The notes beneath the pieces are model-generated. The model saw nothing but the letters and a program-made list of their open reading frames with translations. It did no database searches and was not told where the DNA came from. This document shows, piece after piece, positions 42,548 to 50,881 of a DNA stretch of 64,000 nucleotides (its first letter is position 1; every line of letters begins with the position of its first letter). The translations under genes were made by a program, and so were the position numbers. Source of the DNA: Mycobacterium sp. IS-1496 (GTDB taxonomy: Bacteria > Actinomycetota > Actinomycetes > Mycobacteriales > Mycobacteriaceae); assembly GCF_001499995.1 (NCBI RefSeq), contig NZ_LQIU01000075.1, positions 1 through 64,000 of the forward strand, given 5' to 3'.

Positions 42548-44194
42548 ATGTTCACCATCGATGAGTTGGTCTCGATCCCGCTCTTCTCCGCACTCGGAGA
42601 CAAGGAGCTCGAGTACATCGCGGGCGCCGTCGAAGACGTCCACCTGGTTGCCGGGGAGTACGTGGCCCACGAGGGCGAAGGGCGTTTCCTGGCGATCGTG
42701 GTGGAGGGCAAGACGGAGTTGACGAAAGTCCTCAACGGCGCCGAGCAGGTGATAGGCGTACGCATTCCGGGTGAAGTCGGCGGCGAGGTGCCCATGACAC
42801 TCGGCACACCGCTGCCCGCCAGCATGCGCGCAGTCGCGCCGTCGCGTGTACTCAAGATGACCGTGGAGGTCTACCACACGCTGGCCGCCATGGCGCCGGA
42901 CGTCGCCGCCACAGTCGGGGCCGCCGCGGTGAAACGCATGGAGATGCTCAGGACCGCCACCGCCCGCGCACCCGAGCCGCAGCTGACCATCGTCGGCCCT
43001 CGCGTTGACCCTGGAGTCCACGGTTGCGACAGCTTCTTGCATCGCAACCAGATTCCGTACCAACGGCTCGATCCGGACGACCCCGCCGTCACCGCGCACA
43101 CCCACGACGGCGGACCGGTGCCCGGCCCGTACCCGGTGGTGGTGCTGCGCGACGGTACCCGGGTGGTATCCCCGACGATGCGCGCCGTCGCCACCCTGGC
43201 CGGACTCACGGTCACACCCAGTCGTACCGATTATGACGTGGTGGTCGTGGGCGGCGGTCCCGCCGGCCTCACGGCGGCGGTGAACGCCGCCTCCGAGGGC
43301 CTGCGGACGGTGCTGATCGAGTCGTTCGCCCCGGGCGGGCAAGCGGGTACGTCGACCCGGATCGAGAACTACACAGGCTTCCCGTTCGGCGTCTCCGGCG
43401 ACGACCTCGCCCGGCGCGCGCTTCAGCAGGCCAAGAGGCTGGGCGCGGAGATCGTGGTGACGCGCCGGGTGGAGGCGATCGACCCGACGGAGCTCACCGT
43501 CGAACTCGACGGCGACGACAGGGTGCGTGCCAGGGCGATCATCCTGGCGATGGGTGTCGACTGGCGGCGCCTCGGCATCGACTCGATCAACCGACTCGTC
43601 GGCTCCGGCGTCTACTACGGTGCGGCCCGCAGCGACGCCGCACTCGCGCAGGGCACCGACGTGTATCTCGTCGGTGCGGGCAACTCGGCGGGCCAGGCCG
43701 CGATCTTCTTCGCGAATCACGCTCGCTCGGTGACGATTCTGGCGCGAGGCGAATCGCTCACGGAGAGCATGTCGCAGTACCTGATCGAGCAGATCGCGAC
43801 CAAGGCGAACATCCGCGTCGAGACGCGGTCGGAGGTCGTGGCGGTCCACGGCGACCAGCGGCTCGAGGCCATCGACGTCGTCGACCGGCGGGCCGGCACC
43901 ACGACCGGTCGGGAGGCTGGGGCGCTGTTCGTTCTCATCGGGGCGGAAGCGTCGAGCGGTTGGCTTCCCGCGGAGGTCGCGCGCGACGAACACGGGTTCG
44001 TGTTGACGGGCCGCGATGCGATCGCGTCGGAGTCAACGCGACCCGAGCGAGAACCGTTCGCGTTGGAGACCAGCGTTCCCGGCATCTTCGCGGTGGGCGA
44101 CATTCGGTCTGGATCCGTGAAGCGGGTGGCCGCGTCAGTGGGTGAGGGCGGAGTGTCCATCGCGATGGTGCATCGCTACCTTCAGCGCTCGTGA
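42548..44194 (+). CDS. cNMP-binding / thioredoxin-reductase-like flavoprotein without the CxxC
   Basis: 548 residues. N-terminal cyclic-nucleotide-binding domain (about 1-115; LFSALGDKELEYIAGAVEDV, RIPGEVGGEVPMT), a short degenerate thioredoxin-like segment, then an FAD/NADPH reductase fold: VVVVGGGPAGLTAAV, ENYTGFPFGVSGDDLARRAL, VYLVGAGNSAGQAAIFF and IFAVGDIRSGSVKRVA. In true thioredoxin reductases a CAxC pair lies just before the second nucleotide motif. Here that place reads VYYGAARSDAALAQ, so there is no redox disulfide. GGAGG precedes the ATG. Substrate unknown; the enzyme may pass electrons to another acceptor under cAMP control. Confidence 0.88.
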   Translation: MFTIDELVSIPLFSALGDKELEYIAGAVEDVHLVAGEYVAHEGEGRFLAIVVEGKTELTKVLNGAEQVIGVRIPGEVGGEVPMTLGTPLPASMRAVAPSRVLKMTVEVYHTLAAMAPDVAATVGAAAVKRMEMLRTATARAPEPQLTIVGPRVDPGVHGCDSFLHRNQIPYQRLDPDDPAVTAHTHDGGPVPGPYPVVVLRDGTRVVSPTMRAVATLAGLTVTPSRTDYDVVVVGGGPAGLTAAVNAASEGLRTVLIESFAPGGQAGTSTRIENYTGFPFGVSGDDLARRALQQAKRLGAEIVVTRRVEAIDPTELTVELDGDDRVRARAIILAMGVDWRRLGIDSINRLVGSGVYYGAARSDAALAQGTDVYLVGAGNSAGQAAIFFANHARSVTILARGESLTESMSQYLIEQIATKANIRVETRSEVVAVHGDQRLEAIDVVDRRAGTTTGREAGALFVLIGAEASSGWLPAEVARDEHGFVLTGRDAIASESTRPEREPFALETSVPGIFAVGDIRSGSVKRVAASVGEGGVSIAMVHRYLQRS

Positions 44195-44346
44195 CGCTGT
44201 TGAGAGCTTCTTCATGCGCTCTAAAACCGTTGCCATCAAAAACGTTTCCTTCGAACCCACGCGGTTGATTCGCGTATTCGGGCCGTCTGCCTACACACAG
44301 TGGTTACGGTGTCATCAGTTTCGGACGCGCAATGAGGGAGTCGACG

Positions 44347-44730
44347 ATGTTGCGGTCGAGCGGTGGGATACGAAATGCGCTGGGCGTTCTGGGCGTGGGT
44401 GCGATGATCATCGGAGCCACCGGGCTGGCGTCCGCTCAGCCTGCGCCGCCGCCTCCACCACCGGCACCTGGTTGCACTGCAGCCGATCTGGCCCAGGTGT
44501 CGGGTGTGGTGGGGACGGCGATGGGCAATTATCTGTTCACGCATCCGGAGGTCAACAACTTCTTCACCAGCCTTCGGGGGCTGCCCAACGAGGAGATCCG
44601 CGGCAGGGTGCAGGACTACATGACCGCCAACCGCCAGGTCGAGATGGAGATCAACGGAATCCGTCAGCCCCTGACCGACCTGCGGAATCGCTGCGATGCT
44701 CCCGCGGCGGGGCCTCTCGGTCCGCCGTGA
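44347..44730 (+). CDS. Hemophore-related secreted heme-binding-like protein
   Basis: 127 residues from the ATG at 44347 (GAGGGAG upstream; an ATG at 44332 is an alternative). A signal peptide (LGVLGVGAMIIGATGLASA) and a Pro-rich spacer precede a helical domain of about 85 residues: CTAADLAQVSGVVGTAMGNY, LFTHPEVNNFFTSLRGLP, a DYMTANRQ helix and a final RNRC. The two Cys would pair. The pattern is that of the Rv0203/hemophore-related family. A close relative lies at 62476-62844. Confidence 0.82.
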   Translation: MLRSSGGIRNALGVLGVGAMIIGATGLASAQPAPPPPPPAPGCTAADLAQVSGVVGTAMGNYLFTHPEVNNFFTSLRGLPNEEIRGRVQDYMTANRQVEMEINGIRQPLTDLRNRCDAPAAGPLGPP

Positions 44731-44761
44731 CGTCCCACACCGCGCACTGAGGAGTGAAACG

Positions 44762-45052
44762 ATGACGTGGACACGGAGAATTACCGTGGCGGCGGCCGCT
44801 GTCGTGGCGTTCGCGGCGATCCCCGGCGTAGTCGTGGTGCACACGCCCGGCGTCGCCGACGCCGACGTGTGTGCCAGCGTCGGCCGCCGAGTCTCGGTGA
44901 GCGGGTGCGCCAACATCGCCGACGCGGTCGCGCCCTATGTTCCGCCGCCGGCGTACTACGCGCCCATGCCCTACGACCCACCGCCCCCGCCGAACGTCTC
45001 GGGGTGCGTCAGCTACAACGGCAGATGGGTCAACGCGGGCGGGTGCAATTAG
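44762..45052 (+). CDS. Small secreted Pro/Tyr-rich protein
   Basis: 96 residues, ATG behind GAGGAG. Signal peptide (AAAAVVAFAAIPGVVVVHTP), then DVCASVGRRVSVSGCANIAD, a proline/tyrosine-rich middle (YVPPPAYYAPMPYDPPPPPN) and VSGCVSYNGRWVNAGGCN. Four Cys in two CxxxGRxVxxxGC-like repeats flank the proline stretch. Function unknown; a common type of mycobacterial wall-associated peptide. It follows the hemophore-like gene by 31 bases, so it is probably co-transcribed. Confidence 0.7.
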   Translation: MTWTRRITVAAAAVVAFAAIPGVVVVHTPGVADADVCASVGRRVSVSGCANIADAVAPYVPPPAYYAPMPYDPPPPPNVSGCVSYNGRWVNAGGCN

Positions 45053-45164
45053 GGCCGACCTCGTCGGCCGGTTTGATCAGCGCGTCGACTGCCGACCCAC
45101 CACGGCACGCGGTTCGATCGTCGCGCAACGACGCTCCTGACGGGTGGCCCTTGTCGGTGGACCG

Positions 45165-45968
45165 ATGAGCGGAATCGCCCGTTCGACGGGAATCGTCGGA
45201 CCGCCTGCAATGATCGACACCGTGGTGGAGTTGATCGCAGCGCAACGTGAGTTCTCGGCCTACGGCCCTTCCCATCTGACCGTGCTCATCGTGTTCGTCG
45301 TCGGGGCCGCGCTGCTGGTGCGGTACGGGCGGCGAATGAACGAAGCGCAGGCGCTTCTGGTCGGGCGAGTGCTCGCCGTCCTGATCCTGGCCGCGTTCCT
45401 CACGGCGCTCGTCTACAAGCTCATCCGGCCCGACCTGGCCACCTCCGTGCCGCTGCAGTTGTGCGACATCGCGGAGCTGACGGCGGCCTACGCCCTGTGG
45501 TCGCAGCGGCATCGGGCGTTCGTGCTCACCTACTTCTGGGGGCTGGTGCTCAGCTCGCAGGCCCTGCTCACTCCGGACATCGGCACCCCGACCGAAGGCG
45601 CACCGGACTTCCCCCACCACCTGTTCGTGACGTTCTTCGCCCTTCACGTGCTCGTCGTGTGGGCCGCGGTCTATCTCACCTGGGGGCGCGGGATGCGACC
45701 GCGCTGGGCCGACTACCGGTTCGCGGTCGTCGTGACCCTGGGGTGGGTGGCGTTCACGTTGACGTTCAACGCGATCGCGGGAACCAACTACGGCTATCTG
45801 AACGCCAAGCCGCCGACCGCATCGGTGCTCGACGTCCTCGGCCCGTGGCCGGTGTACCTGGTCGCCGAGATCGCCGTCGTCATCGCCGTGTGGGCGTTGA
45901 TGACGTGGCCGTGGGAGCGGAAGAGGTTGCGCGCGAACGCCAGTGGAGCGACGGCCTCGGTGAACTGA
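45165..45968 (+). CDS. YwaF/TIGR02206-family membrane protein
   Basis: 267 residues from the ATG at 45165; in-frame starts at 45144 (GTG) and 45210 (ATG) are possible. Seven or so membrane helices. Family marks: FSAYGPSHLTVL near the start, VPLQLCDIAELTAAYALWSQ (the PLHLCD-like motif), YFWGLVLSSQALLTPDI, PHHLFVTFFALHVLVVWAAV and NAIAGTNYGYLNAKPPTAS. Function unknown; homologues are widespread integral membrane proteins with conserved His and Asn. Confidence 0.85.
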   Translation: MSGIARSTGIVGPPAMIDTVVELIAAQREFSAYGPSHLTVLIVFVVGAALLVRYGRRMNEAQALLVGRVLAVLILAAFLTALVYKLIRPDLATSVPLQLCDIAELTAAYALWSQRHRAFVLTYFWGLVLSSQALLTPDIGTPTEGAPDFPHHLFVTFFALHVLVVWAAVYLTWGRGMRPRWADYRFAVVVTLGWVAFTLTFNAIAGTNYGYLNAKPPTASVLDVLGPWPVYLVAEIAVVIAVWALMTWPWERKRLRANASGATASVN

Positions 45969-45998
45969 CGCTTCGCCCACCGAGGCCCGCCGGCCCCG

Positions 45999-46637
45999 CT
46001 ACGTCGTCTCGCCCATCGCGGCCCTGCGGTCGTCGTCGGAGAATCCGACGTGCCTGCCGTTGCGGATGTTCGACACCATTTCCCGGGCGACTCTGGTCAC
46101 CGCCATCGTCGAGTCGTAGTCGGAATCGTCATAGGTGATCGACGTCGTATCCGCGACGCCCATCCGGCCACCGACCGTGACCGCGTCCATGTTGGCGCCG
46201 AGGAAGATGAACGTCCAGTTCCACTGCTCCTGTTGCTGCGTGACCAACCGCCGGACGGCGTCCCAATTCCATTCGCGGCTCGCGTTCTCCATCCCGTCGG
46301 TCATGATCAGGCAGATCACCTGGCCCGGTCGCCGCGGTTCTGGGATCGCCGAGAGCTCCTGCCCGACCTCGGTGACGAAGGTGCCCACGGCGTCGAGCAG
46401 CGCGGTCCTCCCGCGCGGTTCCACCACGAACTCCGGTACCTCGTCGATGGGGGTCGCGGAGTAGAGCCGTTCGTAGTGGGTGTCGAACTGGGCCAGTGTG
46501 ACGTCACACCGGCCGGGCTGGAGGCGCTGCTCGGCGATGAGCTCACGCCAGCCGTCCTCGGTGGCCTCCTTGGAGGTCGCCATCGAGCCGGACCGGTCGA
46601 GCAGTGCGGCGATCAGTGTCGTGTTCGGATTCGGCAC
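45999..46637 (-). CDS. Stand-alone vWA-domain protein
   Basis: 212 residues, almost all a von Willebrand A fold. MIDAS motif DRSGSM (14-19), conserved Thr in RGRTALLDAVG, and Asp in LIMTDGMENAS. No signal peptide, so cytoplasmic. C-terminal third has YDDSDYDSTMAVTRVAREMV. Such proteins bind partners through a bound metal. No kinase or phosphatase sits beside it, unlike the vWA gene at 12893-13630. Confidence 0.82.
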   Translation of the reverse strand: MPNPNTTLIAALLDRSGSMATSKEATEDGWRELIAEQRLQPGRCDVTLAQFDTHYERLYSATPIDEVPEFVVEPRGRTALLDAVGTFVTEVGQELSAIPEPRRPGQVICLIMTDGMENASREWNWDAVRRLVTQQQEQWNWTFIFLGANMDAVTVGGRMGVADTTSITYDDSDYDSTMAVTRVAREMVSNIRNGRHVGFSDDDRRAAMGETT

Positions 46638-46898
46638 GGGTTCTCCTGAACGTTGTGCGGTTTTCCGGCTTGGTCGGCGCGCAGCACATCGCGGGCGCCC
46701 ACAGACGCCTGGATGATTGATTTCGCCGCCGGCGTCGCGGGCCGGCGGGCCCGCGACGATCGTGTACGGGGAACCCCACGTACATCCCGATTATACCGTC
46801 TGAGCTGCGTTGATGCCGCGAAGTCGGGGGTCGGAATGCGCCGTTCGCGCTCACCTGGGTCGCGCGCGGACGGGTCCGCACGCGATGATGGACGGGTT

Positions 46899-48260
46899 GT
46901 GACTGACATCGACCTCGACCTCCAAGCGCTGCCCCTGGCGCCGAAGAACCCGCTGCCGTACCGGCAGTTGCTGCCCTTGGTGCGCAACTTCCACACCGGC
47001 CAGGAAGTGCTTCGCCGGGCTGCGGGGCCGGTGATCCGGCTCAAACTCGGCCCGAAGTGGATGATCCCGCAGATCGTCGTGGTGACCTCACCGGCCGGGA
47101 TCCGCGACGTCCTCGGCCGCAATCACGACTCGGCCGAACGGTGCCGTGTGCACGACGAGGTCCGCGACCTCGGTGGTGAGAGCCTGTTCGTCCTGCCCAA
47201 CGATCCGTGGGTGCCGCGTCGCCGGGCGCTGCAGCCCGTGTTCACCAAGCCCAGCGTGCGCGGTTTCGGCGGGCACATGTCCCGGGCGGCGCAGATGGTC
47301 GGGGAGGGCTGGGGCGAGACCGCGCGGGTGAACCTCGACGACGAGTGTCGTCGGCTGACGATGCGCTCACTGGGCCGGTCCATCCTCGGATTGGACCTCG
47401 ACGCGAAGGCCGACGTGATCGCGGGTCCGTTGCCCGTCGCAGCGGGCTACGCCGCCGACCGCGCGCTGAAACCCGTGCGGGCGCCCCGTTGGCTGCCCAC
47501 ACCGCAGCGCCGCCGCGCCAATGCCGCGGTCGCGACCATGAAGGGGGTCACACAGGACATCCTGCAGGCCTGCCGCGCGGACCCGACCCGGGATGCGCCA
47601 CTGGTCCATGCGCTGATCAACGCCTCGGATCCGGAGACCGGTCGCGCGCTGTCCGACGACGACATCTGCAACGAACTGCTGGTCTTCATGCTGGCCGGGC
47701 ACGACACCACCGCGACGCTGCTGACCTACGCGCTGTGGGCGCTCGGCCACCACCCGGACGTGCAGGACCGGGTCGCCGCCGAGGCCCGCGCGGTCGGTGA
47801 CCGCCTGCTCACCCCGGACGACGTCGGCCGGCTCGGATACACCGTGCAGGTGCTCAACGAGTCGCTTCGGCTGTGCCCGCCGGCCGCGGGCGTCGGCCGG
47901 CTGGCGCTGCGTGACGTCGAGGTCGACGGATACCGCGTCGAGGCGGGCAGCCTGGTCGGCATCGGGATCTATGCCGTCCACCGGGACCCCGCGCTGTGGG
48001 ACCGCCCTCTGGATTTCGACCCGGAGCGGTTCAGCCCGCAGAACGTGAAAGACCGGGACCGCTGGCAGTTCATCCCGTTCGCAGGCGGACCACGCGCCTG
48101 CATCGGTCAGCACTTCGCGATGCTGGAGGCGACGCTCGCGCTGGCCACGCTGATCCGCGGCCACGAAATCCACTCGGTGGACGACGATTTCCCACTCGAG
48201 ACCCCCTACACCACCGTGGCCGCCGGTCCCATATGGGCCCGCGTGCACCGCCGGACCTGA
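46899..48260 (+). CDS. Cytochrome P450
   Basis: 453 residues from the GTG at 46899. P450 hallmarks: I-helix AGHDTTATLL, ExxR in VLNESLRLCPPAAG, the PERF-like DFDPERFSP and the heme loop FIPFAGGPRACIGQHFAM with the Cys ligand. N-terminus lacks a membrane anchor as expected in bacteria. Substrate unknown; the form resembles class II-like bacterial P450s of mycobacteria (fatty acid or terpenoid oxidation). The proteasome-like gene starts 12 bases after its stop. A short open frame (ATGATGGACGGGTTGTGA) overlaps the start. Confidence 0.9.
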   Translation: MTDIDLDLQALPLAPKNPLPYRQLLPLVRNFHTGQEVLRRAAGPVIRLKLGPKWMIPQIVVVTSPAGIRDVLGRNHDSAERCRVHDEVRDLGGESLFVLPNDPWVPRRRALQPVFTKPSVRGFGGHMSRAAQMVGEGWGETARVNLDDECRRLTMRSLGRSILGLDLDAKADVIAGPLPVAAGYAADRALKPVRAPRWLPTPQRRRANAAVATMKGVTQDILQACRADPTRDAPLVHALINASDPETGRALSDDDICNELLVFMLAGHDTTATLLTYALWALGHHPDVQDRVAAEARAVGDRLLTPDDVGRLGYTVQVLNESLRLCPPAAGVGRLALRDVEVDGYRVEAGSLVGIGIYAVHRDPALWDRPLDFDPERFSPQNVKDRDRWQFIPFAGGPRACIGQHFAMLEATLALATLIRGHEIHSVDDDFPLETPYTTVAAGPIWARVHRRT

Positions 48261-48272
48261 GAGCATCACCCC

Positions 48273-48971
48273 ATGACGGTCGTCATCGCACTGCGCTGTG
48301 CCGACGGAATCGTGCTCGGCGCCGACTCCCAGATCACCGAACCCGCCCGTGGCTTGACGTACCCGGCCCAGAAGCTGCACGGCCTCGGGAAGCGCGCGGC
48401 GTGGGGCGGCAGTGGGTCGCGTGCGGTGCTCTTCGATCTGGAGCGGCTGTTCGACGCGCAGCCCGAGACGATCGTCGAAGCCCAGGACGTCGGGCGGGCG
48501 CTGCAGGCGCGGGTGGTGCCCGTGCTCCAGCACCATTACGAGAACTTCATCGAGAAGGTGCCCGGCGAATCGGACAGCGGCGCAACACCCGCGACGTATG
48601 TGCTGGCCGCCGGGTACTCCAACGGTGAACCGTTCATCGTCGACATCGATCCGCACGGTCTGATCGGGCATTACGAGGAGACCGGTTTCCACGCGGTGGG
48701 CAGCGGTGCGCCGATGGCTCAGCAGGCGCGGGCGCTGCTGGCCAATTTCCGGATGTCCGAGCGGCCCGTCCATTACGGCGTGGTCGCGGCGCTGCGCGTC
48801 CTCGACGCTCTCGACGAGAGTTCGCCCACGGTCGGGGGGCCGATGGACATCTGCCGCATCACCGCTGAGGGGGCTGAGCATCTGTCGGACGACGAGGTGG
48901 CGGAGGTCCGCGACCGTGTCCGGCGGTGGGAGGATCTCGAACGCCGCGTCCTCGACGGGCTGTTCGACTAA
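48273..48971 (+). CDS. Proteasome-like Ntn hydrolase
   Basis: 232 residues. It begins MTVVIALRCADGIVLGADSQ, a proteasome beta-fold start. After removal of Met the residues T1, D17 and K33 fall on the catalytic triad positions of 20S beta subunits (K33 in PAQKLHGL), so no propeptide would be needed. Later strands (ATYVLAAGYSNGEPFIVDID, HAVGSGAPMAQQAR) agree with the family. It is distinct from prcA/prcB, which are expected elsewhere. Likely a self-assembling peptidase or amidase of the Anbu/BPH-like type; substrate unknown. Ends tail to tail with the next gene. Confidence 0.75.
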   Translation: MTVVIALRCADGIVLGADSQITEPARGLTYPAQKLHGLGKRAAWGGSGSRAVLFDLERLFDAQPETIVEAQDVGRALQARVVPVLQHHYENFIEKVPGESDSGATPATYVLAAGYSNGEPFIVDIDPHGLIGHYEETGFHAVGSGAPMAQQARALLANFRMSERPVHYGVVAALRVLDALDESSPTVGGPMDICRITAEGAEHLSDDEVAEVRDRVRRWEDLERRVLDGLFD

Positions 48972-49501
48972 CCGGTCTTGACGAGCGGCAGCACCTCGGC
49001 GCGCGGCAGCGCTGCGAGCCTGCCGGGTTCGGCCAGGATCTTCGACGCCCGCACTCCGCTGCCGATCACCACCTGGGGCTGGGTGAGTACCTGTTCGTCG
49101 ATGAGGATCGGCCACCCGTCCGGCAGGCCCACCGGAGTGATGCCGCCGTACTCCATCCCGCTGAGAGACACCGCAACCTCCGTGGGGGCAAAGGAGATCT
49201 TGCGGGCGTCGAGCCGCTTGCGCACGATGCCGTTGACGTCGGCTCGCGTGGTCGCCAACACCAGACACGCGGCGTACCAGACCCGTTCGGCGCGTTTGGC
49301 TTCCACCACGACGCAGTTGGCCGACTGCTCCAGCGCTATCCCGTAGTGCGCGCAGAACTCGGCCGTATCCGCCAACCCGGGATCGATCGCGCTCACCCAC
49401 AACCCCTGTGCGCCGCGGTGCCGCACCTCGTGCCGCACCGGCTCGGCGACCAGGTCGAGCGCGTCGTCGATCGGGGTGAATTCCAGGTCACCCAAACGCA
49501 T
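48968..49501 (-). CDS. YbaK/ProX-type aminoacyl-tRNA deacylase
   Basis: 177 residues, ATG at 49501 overlapping the upstream TGA (ATGA). Family pattern: IALEQSANCVVVEAKRAERV, LVLATTRADVNGIVRKRLDA (the conserved Lys/Arg helix), KISFAPTEVAV, GITPVGLPDGWPILIDEQVL and VIGSGVRASKILAEPGRL. These enzymes hydrolyse mischarged aminoacyl-tRNA (Cys- or Ala-tRNA-Pro). Role in proofreading is a family inference. Confidence 0.85.
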   Translation of the reverse strand: MRLGDLEFTPIDDALDLVAEPVRHEVRHRGAQGLWVSAIDPGLADTAEFCAHYGIALEQSANCVVVEAKRAERVWYAACLVLATTRADVNGIVRKRLDARKISFAPTEVAVSLSGMEYGGITPVGLPDGWPILIDEQVLTQPQVVIGSGVRASKILAEPGRLAALPRAEVLPLVKTG

Positions 49502-49710
49502 CACAGCGGCCCTGACTCGAGGCTGTCGCTCCGGTCGCCGACGAAACGCAGCAGATCCGGGTCTGAGGAGACGAACCTGTCGACCTCCTCGCCACCGTCG
49601 CACCGCAGCAGCGCGACGGTGACCCGATCTGCTGACCGCGACACGACGGTCCACACCGCACCGCTGTCCTCCCAGCGCTGAAGCTCCTCGACCCGGTCCC
49701 GCTCGGTCAT
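49501..49710 (-). CDS. Small hypothetical protein upstream of the deacylase
   Basis: 69 residues, ATG at 49710, stop overlapping the deacylase start. Sequence begins MTERDRVEELQRWEDSGAVW, then VVSRSADRVTVALLRCDGGE and EVDRFVSSDPDLLRFVGDR: a small alpha/beta protein common in actinobacteria, function unknown. Coupled translation links it to the deacylase. Confidence 0.7.
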   Translation of the reverse strand: MTERDRVEELQRWEDSGAVWTVVSRSADRVTVALLRCDGGEEVDRFVSSDPDLLRFVGDRSDSLESGPL

Positions 49711-49758
49711 GTCTCCACCATCCCACGGGGCGTTTCGGCCCTGACATAGGCTCGCACC

Positions 49759-50184
49759 GTGGACGCAGCCTGGGCTGTGGCGGTCGCCGCGATCTTCGTG
49801 TGGTTGGGGATGGTGCTCGCCATCTCGTTTCTCGAGGCGCCGCTGAAGTTCCGGGCGCCGGGTGTGACCCTCCAGCTCGGGCTGGGCATCGGCCGATTGG
49901 TGTTCCGTGCGCTCAACCTCAGCGAGGCCGCACTCGCCGCCGCCGTGATCGCGGCGTTCGTCGCGCACCGGCCCCCGGTGGGCGTCGCCGTCGCCGCAGC
50001 GGTGGCCCTGGTGTGCCTGGTCGTGCAGGTGCTCCTGGTCCGTCCGCGCCTGAGCCGGCGGTCCGACGCGGTGCTCGCCGGAGCGGAGGGGCCACGATCG
50101 CACGCGCACGTCGTCTACGTCGGGTTCGAGGTCGTCAAGGTGGTGGCGCTGCTCACGGCCGGTGTGCTGCTGCTCGCGGTCTGA
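49759..50184 (+). CDS. Four-helix membrane protein of unknown function
   Basis: 141 residues. Four membrane helices (WAVAVAAIFVWLGMVLAISF, then RALNLSEAALAAAVIAAFVA, VAVAAAVALVCLVVQVLLV and VVYVGFEVVKVVALLTAGVL). Polar residues within the helices (SFLEAPLKFRAPGVTLQLGL, YVGFEVVK) hint at a transport or heme-binding role, but I cannot name a family. It ends two bases before the candidate iron box of the next gene. Confidence 0.65.
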   Translation: MDAAWAVAVAAIFVWLGMVLAISFLEAPLKFRAPGVTLQLGLGIGRLVFRALNLSEAALAAAVIAAFVAHRPPVGVAVAAAVALVCLVVQVLLVRPRLSRRSDAVLAGAEGPRSHAHVVYVGFEVVKVVALLTAGVLLLAV

Positions 50185-50185
50185 C

Positions 50186-50204
50186 GTAGGTAAACCTACC
50201 CTCA
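50186..50204 (+). promoter_or_regulatory. Candidate IdeR iron box before mbtK
   Basis: GTAGGTAAACCTACCCTCA matches the IdeR consensus TWAGGTWAGSCTWACCTWA at 15 of 19 positions. It lies 27 bases before the ATG of the mbtK-like gene. With iron bound, IdeR would block transcription, as expected for a mycobactin gene. Confidence 0.6.
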
Positions 50205-50230
50205 GTCCCTCGGGTAGGCTCGCTGCTCAA

Positions 50231-50869
50231 ATGACCGAGATCGACGAGGCGCTCACACCGGTCCTGGCCCGGCAATTGACCGCCGTCTCCGACGACGTGC
50301 GCGCCGTGCCCGCCCCGCCGTTGCCCGCCCTGTCTGAGCCCTACGCGCTGCGCCACGCCGACCCCGCCCGCGACGCGGCGATGATCTCGCAGTGGATGAA
50401 CCGGCCCCACCTCGTCGCGGCGTGGGAGTACCCGTGGCCGCCGGAGCAGTGGCGCCGCCACCTGCAGGCGCAGCTCGGCGGCGAGTACTCGCGTCCGGTC
50501 ATCGGCAGCGTCGACGGCGTCGACATCGCCTACCTCGAGCTGTACCGCGCGGCCAAGGATTCGATCGCGCCCCGGTATGCCGCCGACCCGTACGACATCG
50601 GCATACACGTGGCGATCGCCGACCTGGACTTCGTCAACCGGGGTCTGGCGCCCTCGCTGCTGCCGCGGGTGGTGGCGAGCCTGTTCGAGGCCGAACCGCG
50701 GTGTCGGCGCATCATGTTCGATCCCGACCACCGCAACACCGCGGCCCGGCGGGTGTGTGAGGCAGGCGGGTGCACGTTCCTAGGCGAACACGATATGGCC
50801 AACCGCCGGATGGCGCTGTATGCGCTCCCGCGCACGCCGCAGGACGCGCCCGCGACGGCCGCCTCCTAG
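50231..50869 (+). CDS. mbtK: Mycobactin lysine-N-acyltransferase MbtK-like GNAT
   Basis: 212 residues, close to the 210 of M. tuberculosis Rv1347c. GNAT fold of the IucB/RhbD-type: YALRHADPARDAAMISQWMN, RPHLVAAWEYPWPPEQWRRH, PVIGSVDGVDIAYLELYRAA, DPYDIGIHVAIADLDFVNRG and MFDPDHRNTAARRVCEAGGC. The enzyme loads an acyl chain onto the epsilon-amino group of the mycobactin lysine. The candidate IdeR box upstream supports iron control. The other mycobactin genes are not in the window, as is also true of Rv1347c in M. tuberculosis. Confidence 0.88.
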   Translation: MTEIDEALTPVLARQLTAVSDDVRAVPAPPLPALSEPYALRHADPARDAAMISQWMNRPHLVAAWEYPWPPEQWRRHLQAQLGGEYSRPVIGSVDGVDIAYLELYRAAKDSIAPRYAADPYDIGIHVAIADLDFVNRGLAPSLLPRVVASLFEAEPRCRRIMFDPDHRNTAARRVCEAGGCTFLGEHDMANRRMALYALPRTPQDAPATAAS

Positions 50870-50881
50870 TCACTGTCGGCG

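Noticed and set aside
42419..43993. Minus-strand open frame of 524 codons opposite the cNMP-flavoprotein gene
   Set aside because: Antisense shadow; no motif, no ribosome site, and the + strand carries intact FAD and NAD(P) motifs.
47367..49400. Long minus-strand open frame of 677 codons across the P450 and proteasome-like genes
   Set aside because: Composition is Arg/Gly/Val-rich nonsense typical of the antisense of GC-rich genes; the + strand genes have full family motifs.
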